This document shows positions 22,777 to 34,200 of a stretch of DNA of 64,000 nucleotides, in pieces (position 1 is the stretch's first letter; every line of letters begins with the position of its first letter). The DNA is from Takakia lepidozioides. Taxonomy: Eukaryota; Streptophyta; Takakiopsida; Takakiales; Takakiaceae. The notes below the pieces were generated by a model, which had not been told where the DNA came from, did no database searches, and saw only the letters and a program-made list of their open reading frames with translations. Made by a program: the position numbers and the translations under genes. Location of the stretch: the NCBI GenBank assembly GCA_030704615.1, contig CM060731.1, positions 84,548,756 through 84,612,755 of the forward strand, read 5' to 3'.

Positions 22777-24605
22777 TCGTACACCGGGGGCTCCTCGGCC
22801 TCAATCCCAACTTGTTCCTCCCCCTGCTCCTTCTCGGATTTTTCCTCATCCTCCGAGGATGCCTCTTCCTCTTTCGGCAGACGTTCAGCTGCTGCAAGTT
22901 CGGAGTTGTGGAGGGCAGTATCTGGCTCAAAGGCAAACACATGCCTGTCGGACAACATCCCTGCCCACATTGAAGCACCTGAGGAACAAAGCGGGCGGTT
23001 AATAGCTTGCGGCATGCAATTGCAATCGGGCCAGGGGAAAAACTGAGCACGTGAAGGCTTACCCGTGCCGCATGTAAGGTCCAGAATCCGCCCTTGGACA
23101 TCCGAGCAAGTCTCCATGAGGGTTTGGATGAAAGCAAGGCTCCGGGTCCGGCTGTACCGCCACGGTTTGCCTGTCTTTGTGTCCTTCGGCATACTGGAGT
23201 GGGGCACATAGTTGTAGAGGACATCGTAGGTAACAAAGTCCACAACGGCATCAACAAGATGACCGTCGTTGCGGAATTTGAACGTAGACCCTCTCTTCAC
23301 AAAGCAATATGCCTCAAACACCAATGTCTGCACATCCAACAAAATAGGGATCAACTCCGGGATCTTGTTTAGATACACCACAATATGAGGTGAATGCAAT
23401 AGATTGATAACTTACACTTTGGCCCTCTGTTCGCAACCCCTGTGTATTGATGCAGAACCATTTTCTGAGGAGGACCGGGGTGACACTTTTCGGTGTCCAC
23501 CTTGCCACCGCATTCTCTGTGGTCTTTCCTATTGTGGCAAGGACAACCACACATCCACCGTCATCCAGAAGCATCCCCGCCAGCCCAAACCCGGCTTTCC
23601 AGTAGTCCTCAGTAAACATGTTCCAGGTGGGCACACCATCCAGGCCCTCCAGCAGCTCCCCATCTGGAATGTCGAGGAGAATCATGTCGCAAGCTCTCTC
23701 CACCTCAACCCCCCCCCCCCCCCCCCCCCCCCCCGAGTGCTCTTGCAATCCGTGCTCACAGCCGTGAAGAATTCCATCATGGCTTCAAAACCAGGGGTGT
23801 CTTTAGGCTCTGTACCGGCAGCCCTCTTCTTGGCTTTCCCCTTCTGCTCCGCCAGAGACTTGCTGTGTGCCACCTTCTTTGCCCTGGCAGCGAGAGCGTC
23901 AAGGAAGCTCTCATTGACGCATTGGATGATGGTTGGAGGTTCTAGCTTTGGCCTGTGCGTAAACGTCACCGCCGAATACCGCCGTGTAGGCTCGCCCTCA
24001 AATGCCAACTTCTTGGCAGAGCCAGTCCCACTCCGAACTGACTTGGGAACCCGGACGACCGGTGACTGGGTAGCAGCAACAACAGTCGCAGGACCTTGAA
24101 CAAAGTCGTCGTCTGAGTCACTCTCTTGGGTCCCCTCCTGCGCCTGCTCCGATGCCCCGATGGTTTTCTGTTTTTTGGGTGTTACTGCACTCACCTGTTT
24201 CCTTGTCCTTTTCCTTTGGCCTTTACTCTTCTCATTCAATTTCTCTTGAATTCCTGCCTGAGCAAGCTCTGCCGCTTTCCTGGAGTTCGCAAGCGCTTTT
24301 GCCTCTTTTGCACCCAGCGGAGGCAGCGGAGCCCGGTTTCGTCGGGCCTCAGCATCCAGCTTCAATTGAAACTCAGATGGGTCGAGCATGCCGGGCGGAA
24401 GGTCCACATACCAAGGGCAATCACGCAAATGTTCCAGATGCCACTCCTTCACAATATCGTCAGTGTACATGGAGTCAGCCCCAGGGTTCCTCCATGCCAG
24501 GAAGAATGGTGGCTCGAAAGACAGATGACCTTTCTCCAAAAGGGAGAACTTGCAGTACCCGCATTCATGAAAAACACAATGAGGTCCCTGAACTGCAAAT
24601 TCGGC
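22777..24605 (-). pseudogene. Beta-class N4/N6 methyltransferase-like domain of the el2 gene
   Basis: The first exon (to 23416) has CVFHECGYCKFSLLEKGH, PFFLAWRNPG, CPWYVDLPPGM, a basic/acidic linker, then DMILLDIPDGELLEG at the motif IV position (about 23685-23655) and GMLLDDGGCVVVLATIGK. After an intron (23415-23328, GTAAGT...CAG) comes AYCFVKRGSTF, HLVDAVVDFVTYDVLYNYV, SLAFIQTLMETC and LDLTCGTG. After a second intron (23062-22979) it continues ASMWAGMLSDRHVFAFEPD, completing SAM-binding motif I and the following acidic residue. Motif IV before motif I is the permuted beta-class order. Canonical motif IV is DPPY or SPPY; here it is DIPD. A long C-tract at 23711-23735 (glycine run) puts the two halves in different frames. 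Confidence 0.72.
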
Positions 24606-24609
24606 ACCA

Positions 24610-25885
24610 TTTTCCCAGGTTGGGGCGGATCTGAGTGGGCCTAGAAATGGAAAAATGGCGCCGAATTTCGGTTTTCAGTGACTGCCACCCTAGGGACTTA
24701 GCCATCTTGGGAGCCCTGAACTGGAAATTCGGCGCCATTTTCCCCGGTTTGGCCCGAAGATGGCTGTCCCAGAATGGCAATAGGGCCCAGAAATGGAAAA
24801 ATGGCGCCGAATTTCCAAGTCAGGGCCAGCCACCCTAGGGACTTGGCCATTTTCGGAGCCCTGACTGGAAATTCGGCGCCATTTTCCTAGGTCCGGCCCG
24901 AAAATGGCTAAGTCCCACAAGGGCAATAGGGCCCAGAACTAGAAAAATGGCGCCGAATTTCCAGTTCAGGGCCAGCCACCCTAGGGACTTAGCCATTTTC
25001 GGAGCCCTGACTGGAAATTCGGCGCCATTTTCCCAGGTCCGGCCCGAAAATGGCTAAGTCCCAGAACGGCAATAGGGCCCAGAACTGGAAAAATGGCGCC
25101 GAATTTCCAGTTCAGGGCCAGCCGCCCTAGGGACTTAGCCATTTTCGGAGCCCTGACTGGAAATTCGGCGCCATTTTCCCAGGTCCGGCCCAAAAATGGC
25201 TAAGTCCCACAAGGGCAATAGGGCCCAGAACTGGAAAAATGGCGCCGAATTTCTAGTTCAGGGCCAGCCACCCTAGGGACTTAGCCATTTTCGGAGCCTT
25301 GACTGGAAATTCGGCGTCATTTTCCTAGGTTCGGCCCGAAAATGACTAAGTCCCATATGGCCTTGACCTGGAAAAATGGCGCCGAATTTCCAGTTCAGGG
25401 CCAGCCACCCTAGGGACTTAGCCATTTTCGGAGCCCTGACTGGAAATTCGGCGCCATTTTCCCAGGTCCGGCCCGAAAATGGCTAAGTCCCAGAACGGCA
25501 ATAGGGCCCAGAACTGGAAAAATGGCGCCGAATTTCCAGTTCAGGGCCAGCCGCCCTAGGGACTTAGCCATTTTCGGAGCCCTGACTGGAAATTCGGCGC
25601 CATTTTCCCAGGTCCGGCCCAAAAATGGCTAAGTCCCACAAGGGCAATAGGGCCCAGAACTGGAAAAATGGCGCCGAATTTCTAGTTCAGGGCCAGCCAC
25701 CCTAGGGACTTAGCCATTTTCGGAGCCTTGACTGGAAATTCGGCGTCATTTTCCTAGGTTCGGCCCGAAAATGACTAAGTCCCATATGGCCTTGACCTGG
25801 AAAAATGGCGCCGAATTTCCAGTTCAGGGCCAGCCACCCTAGGGACTTAGCCATTTTCGGAGCCCTGATCTGGAAATTCGGCGAA
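24610..25885. repeat. Tandem array inside the el2 methyltransferase gene
   Basis: Nine units of about 145 bp, each with two facing sites: GGAAATTCGGCGCC and its partner with an altered arm, AAAAATGGCGCCGAATTTCC. These are separated by CCCTAGGGACTTAGCC and CCCGAAAATGGCTAAGTCCC. A three-unit block repeats at a period of about 429 bp (24981-25390 and 25410-25820) with almost no differences. The array lies between the exon ending DAFLTVL and the exon starting CVFHECGYC, so it is most simply intronic. The last unit carries TTTGCAGTTCAG where other units have TTTCCAGTTCAG, giving a possible 3' splice site at about 24593-24600. Confidence 0.85.
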
Positions 25886-27141
25886 AAATGCAAGGACTGT
25901 AAGGAAGGCATCGCGTATGTACCTGTACAGAAGGCGCATTGCTGCTTTGTCCGTGTTCGGCTGGTCGGTGAACTCGTGGCTCCGGCGGGCATGTGGTATC
26001 TCCCGAAAGAATAGGTCGGTTTTGTAGAGCAGAAAGTACCTCGTCACATAGTCGCGTAGGGCTCTCTGCTGCAGGAGAAATCTCCATCTTGAACTGATGT
26101 GCTTGTGTGTCCAGCTGCTCTTGCGCATTCGTCGTCACCTATGGAGATTCTCCATCAGATTGCATTGCTGAAAAAATACAATGAATCCACCCCCTACAAG
26201 AGTAGAAGCGCCAAACGAAGCGTGGGGAAGTACCTGAAACCACCATGTCATGCGGTTCATCCACATGTCGAATGTGGGGTCAGACAGTTTGTCCGGTTTG
26301 GGGAAGCTCCACATGTCCCTTGTACTTTGGGAACCATTCCAGATTTGGAGCCACCGGGTCTGTCCAACCACCCAGCATATTCGTAAGCGCCAAACACCAC
26401 AAAAACGAGTTGTTGCCACCACAATTTGGTTAAGAATGTATCACCTTTTCTGCACCATCCACACAGGATGTGGCTAGACGATGGAGCTTCTCCAATGTCA
26501 TCGTGGGCTTCAGAGCGCGGGAGTAGTGCTTCCCCACCTCCACCAGAAAGTCGGCACCAAGGGCGGGATCAGCTATGGCCACGTACTTTACCATCCGCGA
26601 CTTGTACTTTATGCGGGCCCTCACCTCCGCAGCTTTGAGATACGATTCGAGTGCCGGGAGGGTTAGATTCTTCTCCTCTGACTCCATGTAGAACCTCCGT
26701 GCATGTGCCAAATTCTGCTGAATTTTTGTCTGTCAAGAATGCGTACATAAGATTAGAGATCCTGCTCAACACTTTTTCTTCTATGGGGGGAGGAGAGACA
26801 GATTAGCTCAACAAAACAGTCAGGAGCTTTACCCGAAATATGTAGTCCACCATGGCGTCCATGCTCAGCCTATACCAGGTTCTGTCTGCCTTTGCCTCCG
26901 ACTTGCGCAGGAGGTCAGCACTGAGCGAATTGGCAAACTCTTGCACCCCCTGCTTCCCGACATCCTTCACTCGGAAGAGCATATGGGACAAGTTGGTGGC
27001 AATGAAGGCATTCTCAGTCATCCTGCAATGCCACATTTCCATCAAACAATTCTGAAATGGGAATTTCCAACAAATATGAGGATTCGCAATGAAATGACTT
27101 ACAATCGGATGGGTCCAAAAGCAAGAGGCGTTGTAACTTAC

Positions 27142-27595
27142 GAGTTGATGTCCGCCATTGCCGCTTTGAGAAGACTGCGATCTTTGGGTCCCGCAACCTT
27201 CAGCACAACACACTCCACGGCGAAATGCCAATCGAGGTCGTTGGGGTGGGCTTCGGCTATGTGCTCCATCCATGCCAGGAGGCGATGATTGCCGTCCCAC
27301 ACGTAAAACATCTTTCCGGACAAGTGCTGGAAAAGAGGATCAGTAACAATCGATCTCTCGAACTCCTCATTTCGCCTTTGCCAATGGGACCCCATTTGTC
27401 CACCTCATCGGAAGTGTGGGCACGGGAAGCTCCGTGGTCGTTCTCAATGGAAACGTAAAACGCGGCAGACCCCATTCGATATCCATCCCGGAAAGAGAAT
27501 TTCAGCTTGTCGATATCGCCTGGGAGGGTAGGTCTCACCACCTGCAAAGACACCAAGCGGCAAAGGGGAATTCGAAGCTTGGCCGGGTACACCAT
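27142..27595 (-). pseudogene. ParB/sulfiredoxin-like domain exon of the el2 gene
   Basis: Frames 27595-27257 and 27395-27142 together read LCRLVSLQVVRPTLPGD, GYRMGSAAFYVSIEN, EEFERSIVTDPLFQHL, then MFYVWDGNHRLLAWMEHI. The DGNHR-LLAW box (about 27297-27270) is the signature of the ParB/Srx fold (consensus DG-HR---A). In bacteria and phages this domain is often fused to N4/N6 DNA methyltransferases, as here. A one-base shift near 27385 splits the domain. The exon ends at a GTAAGT donor at 27141. No helix-turn-helix was seen, so this may be only the N-terminal fold. Without a profile search the call rests on the motif and the domain partner. Confidence 0.65.
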
Positions 27596-28795
27596 GCCCC
27601 CAGCACCCTGCCAATGTTGCTGTGGGTTGCCTCCAACATCTTGGCAGCGGCCAACTTCATATCCGCCTCGGACATGACGTCTGCTGCAGAGGGGTTCTCC
27701 GGCAGCCCACCAGGACCGCCAAATCCAGCCTGTATGCTGCGGGTTTGGGGCCTGGGGATGTCCGGGAGGATGTCATCCTGGTCAGAAAGCTCGGTGTTGT
27801 CCTCCTCAACATGGTGAACCACCGGCGAAACCACCTCGAGCACTCTCCCTGTCTCTACTGCCATCTCCCCGCTTCACCTCGAACTTGCACAATCCGTGCT
27901 CTTTGTGGTGTTTTTTTCCTCTCCTCCACTCTCCACCGTATGGGTAATTGCGGGGGCTGCTCTTGTCCGCGATGGTGTAACCGGTGTGTTACTGCCTCTT
28001 TGTGGTGTCTTGGAGGGATCCACCGTCTCTGTGCGTCCCTCGCTTACATTGGCATCTGTCATTTGGGCACCCCTGGCCTCTTCAGTGGCCTTTTCTCTTT
28101 CCTCCTGGCTAGCCTTCTGTCTCGCCTGTTCTTTTGCCCTCTCTTTTGCCCTCTCACGGGCTTTCTGTTTCTTACTAGGGCTAGCAGCAGGGGAGCCCTC
28201 CAGGACGACCACCTTTGATTGAGGAGAATGAACACCCTCGCGCGCACTACTCACTCCCCCCTCCGTAGCCCGAGACGGCTCTCTCGCCGGGGATTGCATG
28301 TGCTTAGCTTTCTTTCTTCTTCTTTGCGTGGGCGGGCCCTACTGCATGTGCATCAACAACCTCCATTGCCGGATCTACTATCCTCACGTCCTCACGCCCT
28401 TCACCTGCCATGCCGCCTGCACCAACCTCCCCAATGCCTATTCTGTCGTACCCTCGCTGCAGGTCCTCCCGTCCACCAACAAAAGGTTGAAGTTTGCCCT
28501 CTCACCCCAAGTTGGGCGATTCAAACATGCGATGAGTTGGAGCGGTCGATGATACCACCAGCGTGCCGGGCTCGTCGTCACTCTGTCATTCCCAAAATCG
28601 TCAGAACCAACATCGGTGCCAAAACCAACATGGCAACGAGCAGCGCAACCACCATAGCAACAATCGTGGAACAACAATGAAAACAAAACAAGTTTAGGAA
28701 GTATGGAGTGCCATGGAACAACAATGAAAACAAATCCAACCAATGCCTAAGAATGACATGCTTCCAGCGATGCCAGGATGAAGATGCAAAAACAA

Positions 28796-28858
28796 AGCGA
28801 AACAACAAAGCGAAAGCAAAAGCAAAAGCAAAAGCCAAAGCGAACAAAGCGAAAGCAG
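28796..28858. repeat. GCAAAA/GCGAAA microsatellite
   Basis: A run of AAGCAAAAGC and AAGCGAAAGC words just after the first exon of the el2 methyltransferase-like gene, next to a possible GC-type donor (CAG|GCAAGC at about 28868). Probably intronic. Confidence 0.6.
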
Positions 28859-29261
28859 AAGTGGCTTGCCTGAGAGTACTCGGCTTTAGTTGGCACGGGT
28901 TGTGAGCAAGACACTGGAATCTCCTGCTGGAGCTTAAGTTTGGCCATGCGAGAGATTGGTCGTCGTCCGTAGTACAAAGCTTTCAACTTCCGCCGCGGTC
29001 TGGATGTGAGGTCTCTCTCAGGAGAGCCACGCCCTTCAGGCGGCATAAGTCCCAGCCAAAATGGAAAAAGATCTCAGTTTTTTGGGGGTACATGTCTCGA
29101 ATAGAAGTTAATCCAAGATTAGCATCAGATTTAGGGTACGTATCGAGGAAGCCATGTGTCGCCAGCCCAAATAAGAACGGACGGCGGTGGACTTTTAATG
29201 CCCATCCGCCAGGTACGGCGGCGCGCAAAATTTCCGTCATGTAGGTAATTCAGAGAGCAGC

Positions 29262-29990
29262 AGGATGGAAATTCAGCGCCGAATTTCCATCCTGCCAGGT
29301 AGGGCGGCGCGCAAAATTTCCGCCACGCAGGTAATTCGGAGCCGGATGGATGGAAATTCGGCGCCGGATTTCCATCTTGCCAGGTAGGGCGGCGCGCGAA
29401 ATTTCCGCCACGCAGGTAATTCGGAGCCGGATGGATGGAAATTCGGCGCAGGATTTCCATCCTGCCAGGCAGGGCGGCGCGCGAAATTTCCGCCATGCAA
29501 GTAATTCGGAGCGGATGGATGGAAATCCGGCGCCGGATTTCCATCCTGCCAAGGTAGGGTGGCACGCGAAAACTCCGCCACGTAGGTAATTCGGAGCCGG
29601 ATGGATGGAAATTTAGCGCCGGATTTCCATCCTGCCAGGTAGGGCGGCGCGCGAAATTTCCGCCACGCAGGTAATTCGGAGCCGGATGGATGGAAATCTG
29701 GCTCCGGATTTCCATCCGCCAGGTTGGACGGAGAGCGGATGGATGGAAATTCGGCGCCGAATTTCCATCCGGCAGGTAGGGCGGCGCGCAAAATTTGCGT
29801 CATGCAGGTAATTCGGAGCGGATCAGGATGGAAATTCGGCGCCAAATTTCCATCCTGCAGGTAATTCGAAGCCCGGATGGATGGAAATCCGGCGTCGAAT
29901 TTCCATCTAGCAGGTAACTCGGATCGCTGGCGGATGGAAATTCGGCGCCGACGAATTTCCATCCGCCAGGTAAGTCGAAGCGCCGAATTA
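29262..29990. repeat. el2 central palindrome array, part 1 (unit about 83 bp)
   Basis: About ten palindromes are built from GGATGGAAATTCGGCGCC and its inverse, near 29270, 29352, 29434, 29516, 29603, 29687, 29741, 29826, 29876 and 29935. Most are separated by a conserved spacer, TGCCAGGTAGGGCGGCGCGC then GAAATTTCCGCCACGCAGG. Some arms carry GGATTTCC in place of GAATTTCC. The array sits upstream of the methyltransferase-like gene start (29046, minus strand). Confidence 0.88.
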
Positions 29991-30127
29991 CCTTCCTGCA
30001 GGTAATTCTGAGCGTGGCCGCTTGGTTTTTCGGAGAAAAACAAAGTAAACTGTTAGTTTTGTGGCTGAAGTCCACTTTTAGACACGTTTTTCATGGAATC
30101 CTTGACTGCTAGAGGGAAATCCGAACG

Positions 30128-30960
30128 GCCTCGGACGGAAATTCGGCGCCGTTTTTCCATCCTGGGAGGTTTTTATATCGTCCAGTTTTGGGCCTCACCA
30201 CCCGACCGGACTTCCTTTGAGGGGGCCCGGATGGAAATTCGGCGGCGAATTTCCATCCGGGGGATGGTCTCTGTCGGACAGGTGCCGGCCTCTACGCCCG
30301 AGGCGACTTCGTCCGGGTGTGACCTGTTGGATATTCGAATTTCCGTCCGGGGGTTGAAATGTGACGGCTACATGCCGGCCTCTCCCCCCTACTCGACTGC
30401 ATCGGAACGGCCCCGGATGGAAATTCGGCGCCGTTTTCCCATCTGGAGAGGATTTTATGTCGGCCAGTTTTCGGCCTGCCCCCCCGACATGACTTCGTTT
30501 GGGGGGGCCCGGATGGAAATTCGGCGCCGAATCTCCATCCAGGGGATGCTCTCTGTCGAATACGCGCCGGCCTCTATGCCCGAGGCGACTTCATCCGGGC
30601 TTCCCCTGTTGGATATTCGTTGCCGAATTTCCGTCCGGGGGTTGTAATGTGAGGGCCAGGTGGTGGCCTTTCCCCCGAGCCGACTGCATCCGAACGGCCT
30701 CGGATGGAAATTCGGCGCTGTTTTTCCATCCGGGGAGGTTTTTATGTCGGCCAGTTTTCAGCCTAACCCCCCGACACGACTTCCTTTGGGGGGATCCGAA
30801 TGGAAATTCGGCGCTGAATTTCCATCCCGGGGATCTTCTTTGTCGGACAGGTTCCGGCCTCTCTGCCCGAGGCAACTTCATACGTGCGGCCCCTGCTGGA
30901 TATTCGGTGCCGAATTTTCATCCGGGGGTAGTAATGTGACGGCACGGTGCCGGCTTCTCC
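30128..30960. repeat. el2 central palindrome array, part 2 (unit about 285 bp)
   Basis: Three higher-order units start near 30132, 30414 and 30703. Each contains in order an asymmetric site (GGAAATTCGGCGCCGTTTTTCC type), a symmetric site near CCCGGATGGAAATTCGG, and a degenerate third site (TTGGATATTCG...GAATTTCCGTCC). Spacers contain TTTTTATGTCGGCCAGTTTT and TGCCCGAGGCGACTTC. The array lies just upstream of the transposase start at 31221 (plus strand). Confidence 0.85.
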
Positions 30961-31220
30961 CCTTCAGCCGACATCATCCGGACGGCCCTTTCTGACTGCA
31001 TACCGTTGGCAGTTATTGCGCAAAGACTAGGGGCCGCATTCCTGAGACAAGGTTCATTACCACTCTGACTGTGGATTTTTGAGATAGTTGGCTCCTTGGA
31101 TTTGGATCAGGCTTCGTCACTCGGACAAATCGGCACCGCATTCCTTCCTATCGCTGCATCCCCCTTCTACCAGGGAGCTTGCCCGCACGTCATCCTGGGA
31201 GTCTTGTGTGCACATCTCCC

Positions 31221-34200
31221 ATGGCGGAAAACCCGAGCGCTACAGTGTACTGCCCTCCTCACGAGCATAGAGCTTCACATCCGTGCAGAGGGGACATTTG
31301 CCGGGTGATGGAGAAATATCTGTGCGTTCGATACCACCTGAAACCGGGGTCGGTTTTTTTGGAGGAGGAAAGGAAGGACTCAAACGGCGTTGTTGTCGAG
31401 AGTATTGTTGTGCTCCACGATGATTTTGGCGATGGCAGGGAATGGCGAGTTCCACCATCGGACAGCGTCATATACAGGGCTGTTGGGGACTTCATTTGCC
31501 CGCCAAATGCACCTTCTATCCTGGCGCCTTCCACGAAACAATCCGCGAATCAGAGAGTGGCTACCTCAAAGAGAGAAGTCCGCAACGAAGTAAATCCAGA
31601 GCCGAACCCATCCATGAAGACGAGCGAGAACCGGGTTGTTCACAACCTGTCCGACTCAGACGAGGTCATGGAAGTTCCGAGGTCGTCTTGGAGATTAGGC
31701 AAGTCCTCAATGGACGTAAGTGGACGAGGGAGTCATATTCCCAGCACGAGCACCGCAGTTCGATCTATTCTTGAAATTCTGCGAGGGCTTCACATGGAGG
31801 GACACCGGTCGGAGCTGGCCGGGCTGGACTACAGCAAGTTCGCAATTAAATTGGTTACATGCCTTCCCGTAGACGTCGACGGTAATATCTTCTTTGAGTT
31901 CCCTCCTCGGACGGACTACTCGAGGGCGTCCGGAATGTTGACAGATATGGATAGAAAACATGATGGTCATCATTGGTGCGTCACCAAAACCACCAGCATG
32001 AAGATGCTCGATGGTGTGCGGGTGCGCTACGTTGTTTATGCGGGCGCGTTGCGGTGTTTCTCCCCAACTTGCTTTCATTTTAAATCCAGAGGTCACAGGA
32101 ACGAGACCGATTGGACAGGCACAGCTCATCAACCATTTCGTAGGAGAAGGTTCCGAACTCCACATTTAGGTGTGCGCATTGCAAAGAACCACCACACTGC
32201 ATGTCTGTTTGTAATACCAAGCAGTTCTATGTGTTGCACCGTTTCCCTGACCTCACCCGAGCTTGCATACACGTTGGTTCCCATTGTCACAAATTGGCGA
32301 GGGGGAACTCGCGGGAGGCTGCCCACGAGGTAGAGCAGCTCATTCAGGAAGAGGTTAAGTTGAGACCGGGTGCTAAACCCAAACAGATACAGCTCCAAGC
32401 CGCCCATAAGATGGCCTTGGCCAGAATTATGTCGGAAGACGGCTCCGATAGAGTTCCTCTCGATGAGAAGGAAATGGAGGCATTGCTGGAGTCGGTGTCC
32501 CACGTATGTTCACCGAATGTCCGAAACCACATTGTCTCATGCAAACAGAAAATTGGGCGTGGCTCGGATATGCACTCCATTCTGGAGGTGAAGCGACGAT
32601 GTGGATATGACTACATTCATGGAAGTAGGTTTCCAGGACAAGGGACTGAGGCAGATCGTTGTTTCGTATTAAAAATGTCCACGTGTAGACCTGGCAGCAG
32701 CGTCGAACTGGTCGACAGGATGACGAGTGGGGACTTGTCAAACAGTTGGGTCATGTTCGACCATATCAAGCGAATTACAAATCACCAGTGGGTGACAATG
32801 GGTGCACATGTCTACGACACCCACTGCAGGATGCTAATGACAATTGCTATTTGTGAGATGAAAGGAGAGGACACACAATCGGAGATGCTTCTTTGGCAGG
32901 GAATAAACGAACAGATGGCCAAGGCGGGATTGCCCCCTCCCAATTTCCGTGGTTTCATGGCGGACAACGCACAAGCAAATTGGGCTGCCATCCGAAGGGT
33001 GTACGGGCAAGACCCCAATGTTCCCATGGAAGGCAAGGAGAGATCTTGTGGGTTCCATTTTCTGCAGAACCTTTCGCAGTACACAACCAGGCTCGTGGCG
33101 CCAGATTTCAGAGAGGAGCACCGTTCCATGTGTCTTGCGTGGAAGCGCGCTCCCACCTTGGATGATGCAGAGACACAGTTTGCATGTATACCGGCTTGGT
33201 GAACATCATCAGGTGCTGTAAGGAAATCAGACGAGGGAGCAATGGTCAGTTGGCTAGCATGGTGGCATTATCGTTTCCTCCAGTTCGGCGACTATATGCG
33301 GGAGGTGAGTTGCATGAATTCACGTCCCGTTGAATATTATTCTTGGCATTATTTGTAACTTGCTTGTAATCTCAACATGTGCTTGTGCAGGAAATGTGTC
33401 TCGACTCCGACACCGACATGCCCACGACAAACATGGCCGAATCAGTGCATTCCTCCTGGCGTGCCTCCTCTGCGGCGCATCTGGTGGACATCCTCACTGC
33501 CATAACGGAGGACATTGTGAGGTCAATTATGCAGCAATGCAGGTACAACGAGTTCTTGAAAGGGAAACAGTGGGGCTTGGGGCCGGACAGGCAGGAAATG
33601 CTGATGCGGACTGCCTCCAGATCGAAGAATCCTTGGAAGTGGGCGGCGGCCTTGCGAGAGGGCCTTCGGGACATGCCATTGCTTCGAAGAGGCCAACATT
33701 TGGAAGGAGATGTTCATACTCGTCCAGTGAGACGAAGACTTGACGAGGCACCTGGCGGGGAAGAAGATTCATGGCGAGCTGACAAGAATATTCGCACGCT
33801 CCCTCGTGGTCCCGTGATGTTGCCCAAGGAGGTCTCGTCGAGCACCGCAAGTCCTGCACGTTCAAGATCGTCATCTCCTTTGAGCACAAGGCACGTGCCC
33901 GAGGAACATAACGAGCCATCTGTGGTAACGCAGTACAACATACCCATTGTGGAGACAAGACTGTCGGAGTCACAGTGGAGAATTGCAAGGACATTGCCGG
34001 CATTTCGAGGGAAATGTTGCGCCATTCGGGTGGATACGAGAGCACGCTGTGGTGAGATGATTCGGAGGAACCCACACGGTGCTGTACCTGCACCTTGTTT
34101 CAGCGGCAGATTTTTTACTCCCACATTTGCTCACGCCACAACGCAGACGTTTTGGTTCTGTAGGCACGACATAATGACCTATGTATTTGGCAAGCCCAAG

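Larger units (their letters stand above)
22207..29046 (-). pseudogene. el2 ParB-like / DNA methyltransferase-like gene (multi-exon)
   Basis: This is a large minus-strand gene divergent from the transposase. The start ATG at 29046 gives MPPEGRGSPERDLTSRPRRK and then LKALYYGRRP, conserved in el1. Order of parts: basic low-complexity region (28299-27875: SKKQKARERAKERAKEQA), in-frame TGA at 27873, acidic linker, ParB/Srx-like domain (27595-27142), helical region (about 27032-26452), WWFQ-containing exon (26420-26230), exon ending DAFLTVL (about 25895), palindrome array, methyltransferase domain (24605-22777) and tail (22656-22207). Introns use GT-AG borders. Breaks are the TGA, several frameshifts and a C-tract slippage at about 23711-23735. 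The likely role is DNA binding and base methylation in the nucleus, inferred from domains only. Confidence 0.75.

Noticed and set aside
24981-25622. Two identical 70-codon frames
   Set aside because: They arise from the duplicated 429-bp block of the array, not from a duplicated gene.
29273-30043. 256-codon minus-strand frame upstream of the methyltransferase gene
   Set aside because: It is made of the 83-bp palindrome unit translated in one frame; no start or conserved domain.
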